64,000 nt of DNA, from assembly GCA_016234655.1 (NCBI GenBank), contig JACRAU010000032.1, positions 1-64,000 on the forward strand, read 5' to 3'. Made by a program: the position numbers and the translations under genes. Shown here piece after piece: positions 60,196 to 64,000 of this stretch. Positions within the stretch are counted from its first letter, which is position 1. Every line of letters begins with the position of its first letter. This DNA comes from Betaproteobacteria bacterium. Lineage in GTDB: Bacteria; Pseudomonadota; Gammaproteobacteria; Burkholderiales; Thiobacillaceae. The notes under the pieces are model-generated. The model made no database searches and had not been told where the DNA came from. It worked only from the letters and a program-made list of their open reading frames with translations.

Positions 60196-61557
60196 TCAGG
60201 CCGTCGCGGCCGGCAGTTCGATCCAGAAGGTGCTGCCTTGGCCCGGCATGCTGTCCAGCCCGATGCTGCCGCCCATCATTTCCACCAGCCGCTTGGCGAC
60301 GGCCAGGCCGATGCCGGTGCCCTCGCTGGAGACGCCTTTGATGTCCAGCCGGTTGAACATGATGAACAGCTCGGGCTGGCGCTCGATCGGTATGCCGTGT
60401 CCGGTATCGGTCACGCTCAGCCTGACGCGGTTGTCATCGGTGCGCTGGATGTCGAGCCGCACGATGCCGCGCTTGCGGTTGTACTTGATGGCATTCGAGA
60501 TCAAGTTGATCAACACCTGTTTGAGGCGCATCCGGTCGGCTTGGCCGCATAGGTCTTCTTCGGCGGGCTCCGTCAGGTGCAACTCGATGCCGTGCTGGGC
60601 GGCGAGAGGGCGGATCAAGTCGATGCTCTCCTTGACCAGGCCTCGCAGTTCGACCGCTTCGATCGACAGTTCGATCCGGCCTGCTTCGATGCGCGACAGG
60701 TCGAGTACCTCGTTGATCAGCTCGAGCAGATGGCTGGCGGCACTATGGATGGATTGCAGGTGTTCCTTTTGCTCCACGCTCAGGCTGTCGTCCATCTCCA
60801 GCAGTTGGGCGAAGCCGATCACGGCGTTCATCGGGGTACGCAGCTCATGACTCATGCTGGAGAGGAATTTCGATTTGGCCAAATTGGCGCGCTCGGCTTC
60901 TTCCTTGGCCGCGAGCAGGGCGGCATCGCGCGTCTCCGCCTCGATGCGCAGGGTCAGGTTTTCCTTGAATGCCTGGGCGACGCGGCGCGCATTCGAGCCG
61001 ATGAAGGCGAGGAAGGCGACGATCATGATGCCGATGACGATCGCGATCTCGCTGCCTTCCAGAACGAAACGGATGAGCAGGGGGACGAGCGCCAATACGA
61101 GAAAGAGCATGATCGACACGATGTCGACCGATAGCGAGGTGGCGGCGCCGGCGCCGATGCCGATCAGGACGACCGCCAGGAATACCTGGAGCGTCAGCGT
61201 ATCGGCGGGAAAGATCAGGACGGCCGTCAGCCCCCAGACCGCCCCGCCCAGGGCGACGCCGATTCGGAAATACCGGCGCCAGCGCAGGTTTTCCTCGAGG
61301 GAAGCGGGGCGTTCGCGCCGGTATAGCAGGAGCAGGCCCATGCGGCCGGCCAGCATGCAGGCCACGAGCATGGCCCAGGTGGCGAGCGCCGCCGGGGCGA
61401 TACTTTTGGCATTGACCCACGCCACGAGCGCGACCAATGTCGTGTGGGCCAGGAATGTCGTGGGCAGCGTGGCATAGAGCAGCCGGGTCTGTTCCGCGAC
61501 GATGCGCGCCATGTCCTCATGGGCGGCTGCGGGGTTGCGGGGCGGGTCGTTCTGCAT
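60196..61557 (-). CDS. Membrane sensor histidine kinase
   Basis: A 453-residue kinase with about six N-terminal membrane helices (30-195) and no extended periplasmic loop. HisKA has the phosphorylated His in FLSSMSHELRTPMNAVIGFA, and the ATPase domain has NLISNAIKYN, DTGHGIP and GTGIGLAVAKRLVE. It lies 124 bp after the FixJ-type regulator gene on the same strand and is its likely partner. The C-terminus ends 52 bp before ettA. Confidence 0.9.
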   Translation of the reverse strand: MQNDPPRNPAAAHEDMARIVAEQTRLLYATLPTTFLAHTTLVALVAWVNAKSIAPAALATWAMLVACMLAGRMGLLLLYRRERPASLEENLRWRRYFRIGVALGGAVWGLTAVLIFPADTLTLQVFLAVVLIGIGAGAATSLSVDIVSIMLFLVLALVPLLIRFVLEGSEIAIVIGIMIVAFLAFIGSNARRVAQAFKENLTLRIEAETRDAALLAAKEEAERANLAKSKFLSSMSHELRTPMNAVIGFAQLLEMDDSLSVEQKEHLQSIHSAASHLLELINEVLDLSRIEAGRIELSIEAVELRGLVKESIDLIRPLAAQHGIELHLTEPAEEDLCGQADRMRLKQVLINLISNAIKYNRKRGIVRLDIQRTDDNRVRLSVTDTGHGIPIERQPELFIMFNRLDIKGVSSEGTGIGLAVAKRLVEMMGGSIGLDSMPGQGSTFWIELPAATA

Positions 61558-61681
61558 TCGGTTGCTATTCCCATGCCGTTCCGGACCAGATCAAGGCCGC
61601 CAGGGGCGGCGATCCTCCAATCGTTCCGTGTTTATAGTCAACCGGACGGAAAGATGGGCCGGCAAGCGCCGTGCGGCGGCG

Positions 61682-62299
61682 TTACTGCATCATGGCCAAG
61701 CCCTTGCGCACCAGATCGGCCAGCGAGTCGGCGCGCATCTTGGAATAGAGGTTGGCGCGGTGGACCTCGATGGTGCGCGGGCTGACCCCGATCTTGCGGG
61801 CCATTTCCTTGTTCGACATGCCGGCCATGATGAGCTCCAGCACTTCGCGTTCGCGCGGGGTCAGGCGGGACATGAGGCCGTGGATTTCTTGGGTGCTTTC
61901 CCTCGGCGAGCTGGGCGTGCCGCACTTGGCCAAGGCCTTTTGCACGGCATCGAGGAAGACTTGGGCCTTGAGCGGTTTTTCCAGAAAGTCTTCGGCCCCG
62001 GCCTTCATGGCCTGGACGGCGGTGCCGACATCGCCATAGCCCGAGGCGAAGATCACCGGCAGCCAAATGCCTTTCTCCCGCATCTTTTCCATGACGGTAA
62101 GGCCGGTCATGTCGGGCAGGATCATGTCGATGATCGCGCAAGAGGATTCGGAGGGGTGCACCATGTCCAGGAATTCCTGGCCGGTCGTGTAGAGCGCCAC
62201 GCTGACGCCGATAGGCTGTAGCAGGCCGATATACCACTGGCCGAGCGTGGGATCGTCTTCCAAGATGTAGACGATGCTGAGGGTGCCATCTTTTGCCAT
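61682..62299 (-). CDS. FixJ/NarL-type response regulator
   Basis: A 205-residue transcription regulator: receiver with Asp58 ([10 protein letters not shown]), switch Lys in FLEKPLKA, and a LuxR-type helix-turn-helix ([37 protein letters not shown]). It presumably receives phosphate from the kinase encoded downstream. The 221-bp gap upstream (62300-62520) has AT-rich promoter-like sequence beside the gene and no coding potential that I can support. Confidence 0.92.
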   Translation of the reverse strand: MAKDGTLSIVYILEDDPTLGQWYIGLLQPIGVSVALYTTGQEFLDMVHPSESSCAIIDMILPDMTGLTVMEKMREKGIWLPVIFASGYGDVGTAVQAMKAGAEDFLEKPLKAQVFLDAVQKALAKCGTPSSPRESTQEIHGLMSRLTPREREVLELIMAGMSNKEMARKIGVSPRTIEVHRANLYSKMRADSLADLVRKGLAMMQ

Positions 62300-62520
62300 C
62301 GTTATTCTCGCTCTTGAATCAGTTTTGGGCTGAGATCAAAAGGATTCTCCCGCTCTTCTATCGGCAATATACCGGTAAAAAAAAGATATGGCATCTGTCA
62401 TATTCCGGACGAGGATAACGCAGAAACAGGCAGGGCGCTAATGTGGCCCTGAAATGCGGCATTGTTTTTTATGGCACGTCGCATACGTGACAACAATTGC
62501 CAGGTGACTGGGATAGCCAG

Positions 62521-64000
62521 TCAGAAGCGGTAATTGATGTCGACCGTGTATTGAGGGGTGAGGTCGCGGTCGAGCAGGTCGTCTATCGCAAAACGCAACA
62601 TCCAGTGTTTGTCGCGCGATTCGCGGAACAGGTCGAAGCTTGCATTCCAGCCGGGCCGGAGGGGACGCTGATTGGCTTCGTCCGCATGGCGCGCGCTGCG
62701 GTAGACCAGCAGGCCGGTGAAATACCAGCCGTTCGGGTGGACCCAGGTCGCGCCGCCGGCCAAGGTGTGACGCGCAATATAAGGGACCTCCAGGCCCGGA
62801 TGGGTCGAGCCGGTGTTGCGCGAATCGGCATGGATATAGCGTCCGACCACGGCCCATTCGTCGGTCAATAGGCGGTTGAGGGCGATACCCGCGCTGTCGA
62901 TGCGCCCGCCCGCGAAATCGGGCGTGTTGACGAAGCCGAGCAGGTCGTCGCGCATCAGGGAGCCCAGATCGCGCGGACGCAGCCTGCCCAGGCTTTCCAG
63001 TTCGTTGACCGAATAGGGCGTGACCGAGAAGGGGGCATTGTCGATGCGTTTACGGTCGATAAAACCGGTGGCGAAGGTACGCGGCGTGAATTCCCAGTCG
63101 AGCTGCGCACGATAGCGTTGCAGTTCGCCGCCGCGTTGCACCAGCCGGTCGTCTAGCGGGATGCCGGCGGTGGCGACCGGACCGAGCGAGCTGAAGCCGG
63201 CCGGCCGTAGCCAGTTCTGGTAAGCCAGCCGCAGCGTCCGATTCTCGCCAAGGCGGTAGACCATGCCCAGGCGCGGGCTCCAGCGCACCCGATCCTTGCG
63301 CTCCTCCTCGACGTAAAGGGAATAGGGTGGCAAGTCGGTGAGAAGCGATTGGTAATCGAATCGGGCGCGGCGTTCGTGCCGCTGGTAGAACAGGTCCAGC
63401 TGTAGGCCGAGCCGTTCGCTGCCCTTGATCAGGCTGGAAATGTAGGCGTCGAACGAGTGCTCGCGGTAGCCGGCATCGATCCGGTCGGTCAGGAGATTGC
63501 TGACGATCTCGCGGTCGAATAGGGAGGCAGTACGCCGTTGGCCCAGGTCGACCCCCCAGGAGAACTGGGCGTCGTCGGCGGCCTCGAAGCTGTGGCGGAA
63601 GGCGTATTCCGGCTGCTTGACCGTGACATGGCTGGCGATGGGCCAAGAAGCCAGGGTGCCGTGGATGGTTTCGGTCGAGTCGAAATGGCCGAGCTTGAGC
63701 CAGAGCTGGGAGCGCGCGCCGAGCTTGTAGTGAAAGCCGAAGTCGGCGCGGTCGGTGTTCAGCTTGTCCTTGAAGTCGTACGGAGTGCGCTGCGATGTGC
63801 CTTGCAGGGCATTGTCCAGCCGGCTGCGGTCGAGGAAGGCGAACAGCCCAAGGTCATGACGGGGCCGCAGGCCAAGGGCGGCGGTCAGGGTGCCTAGCTG
63901 GTAGGGGCCGCTGTCGAAATCGAGGTCGACGGCCTCATAGCCCAGGTAGTAGGCGGCAGGCAGGGGATCGACCCGGTAGCCGCTCGCCTCGAGCTTGGGG
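62521..64000 (-). CDS. Outer-membrane beta-barrel protein, TonB-dependent-receptor-like (partial)
   Basis: The frame is open without a stop from the window edge to TGA at 62521, giving the C-terminal 492 residues. Repeated amphipathic strands with aromatic girdles (QLWLKLGHFDS, LGLQLDLFYQRHERR, RTLRLAYQNWLRP, RYRAQLDWEFTPRTFATGF) and the terminal aromatic YTVDINYRF are hallmarks of an outer-membrane barrel. The size and the NWLRPAGFSSLGPV segment suggest a TonB-dependent-receptor or TPR-linked barrel. No ligand can be inferred. The 5' end lies outside the window. Confidence 0.7.
   Translation of the reverse strand, partial: PKLEASGYRVDPLPAAYYLGYEAVDLDFDSGPYQLGTLTAALGLRPRHDLGLFAFLDRSRLDNALQGTSQRTPYDFKDKLNTDRADFGFHYKLGARSQLWLKLGHFDSTETIHGTLASWPIASHVTVKQPEYAFRHSFEAADDAQFSWGVDLGQRRTASLFDREIVSNLLTDRIDAGYREHSFDAYISSLIKGSERLGLQLDLFYQRHERRARFDYQSLLTDLPPYSLYVEEERKDRVRWSPRLGMVYRLGENRTLRLAYQNWLRPAGFSSLGPVATAGIPLDDRLVQRGGELQRYRAQLDWEFTPRTFATGFIDRKRIDNAPFSVTPYSVNELESLGRLRPRDLGSLMRDDLLGFVNTPDFAGGRIDSAGIALNRLLTDEWAVVGRYIHADSRNTGSTHPGLEVPYIARHTLAGGATWVHPNGWYFTGLLVYRSARHADEANQRPLRPGWNASFDLFRESRDKHWMLRFAIDDLLDRDLTPQYTVDINYRF

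Noticed and set aside
62460-62522. Small hairpins (for example GACTGG/CCAGTC across the barrel gene's stop) as a terminator.
   Set aside because: The stems are short and no T-tract follows on the minus strand, so a terminator cannot be supported.

Overview
The window is about 63% GC, densely coding and mostly arranged in compact operons. The gene content points to a betaproteobacterium: DUF1841 and DUF2288 proteins, DUF1631, rnfABCDGE-nth, prfB-lysS, a MoxR/DUF58/TgpA cassette and SlyX. A GAAC-N4-GTTC operator at a LexA-family gene, secreted DsrE and rhodanese proteins, and many c-di-GMP and two-component proteins would fit a free-living, possibly sulfur- or iron-associated lineage near Nitrosomonadales/Gallionellales or Rhodocyclales. 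That placement is inference from gene content only. No rRNA, tRNA, insertion sequence, prophage or CRISPR array was seen.

Layout. 0.1-2.5 kb: a small accessory region with an unknown membrane protein, HicB with a truncated hicA, and a LexA-like repressor with its operator. 2.5-5.5 kb: a copper P-type ATPase (carrying an in-frame palindromic repeat) and a CDF transporter. 5.5-9.5 kb: moxR-DUF58-tgpA. 9.7-12.6 kb: a PAS-GGDEF-EAL protein and a histidine phosphatase. 12.6-24 kb: seven minus-strand signalling genes (two histidine kinases, three response regulators including a degenerate HD-GYP protein, one HDOD protein, one large GGDEF protein). 24-28.7 kb: prfB (programmed frameshift)-lysS and, divergently, archease-rtcB. 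28.9-31.1 kb: a secreted rhodanese and a chemoreceptor. 31.15-34.35 kb: a c-di-GMP-I riboswitch ahead of a DUF1631 gene and an EAL/HDOD gene. 34.4-41 kb: recJ, an MgtC/DUF4010 membrane protein and a GGDEF-EAL protein. 41-43.2 kb: an unusual ferredoxin-reductase fusion and a ParA-type ATPase. 43.2-50.5 kb: rnfABCDGE-nth-FIST-DUF1841. 50.5-52.4 kb: DUF2784, CDGSH and alanine dehydrogenase genes. 52.4-54.5 kb: a divergent ECF sigma/anti-sigma/DsrE locus. 54.5-62.3 kb: pyrD, a CZB-like diguanylate cyclase, small conserved genes, ylqF, slyX, ettA and a kinase/FixJ-type regulator pair. The window ends inside an outer-membrane barrel gene.

Two systems stand out. At 52.4-54.5 kb an ECF sigma factor is followed by a membrane anti-sigma factor whose periplasmic part is a DsrE-like domain. 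It is transcribed divergently from a secreted DsrE protein, and both directions carry the same promoter signature, TGGAATAAA-N14-CGTCTW. This looks like a self-contained extracytoplasmic sensing circuit. At 31.2 kb a c-di-GMP-I riboswitch has a perfect 10-nt anti-aptamer about 130 nt downstream and controls genes that themselves belong to c-di-GMP-linked families. Four GGDEF proteins (two with EAL), one EAL-like/HDOD protein and one pseudo-HD-GYP protein lie in the same 50 kb.
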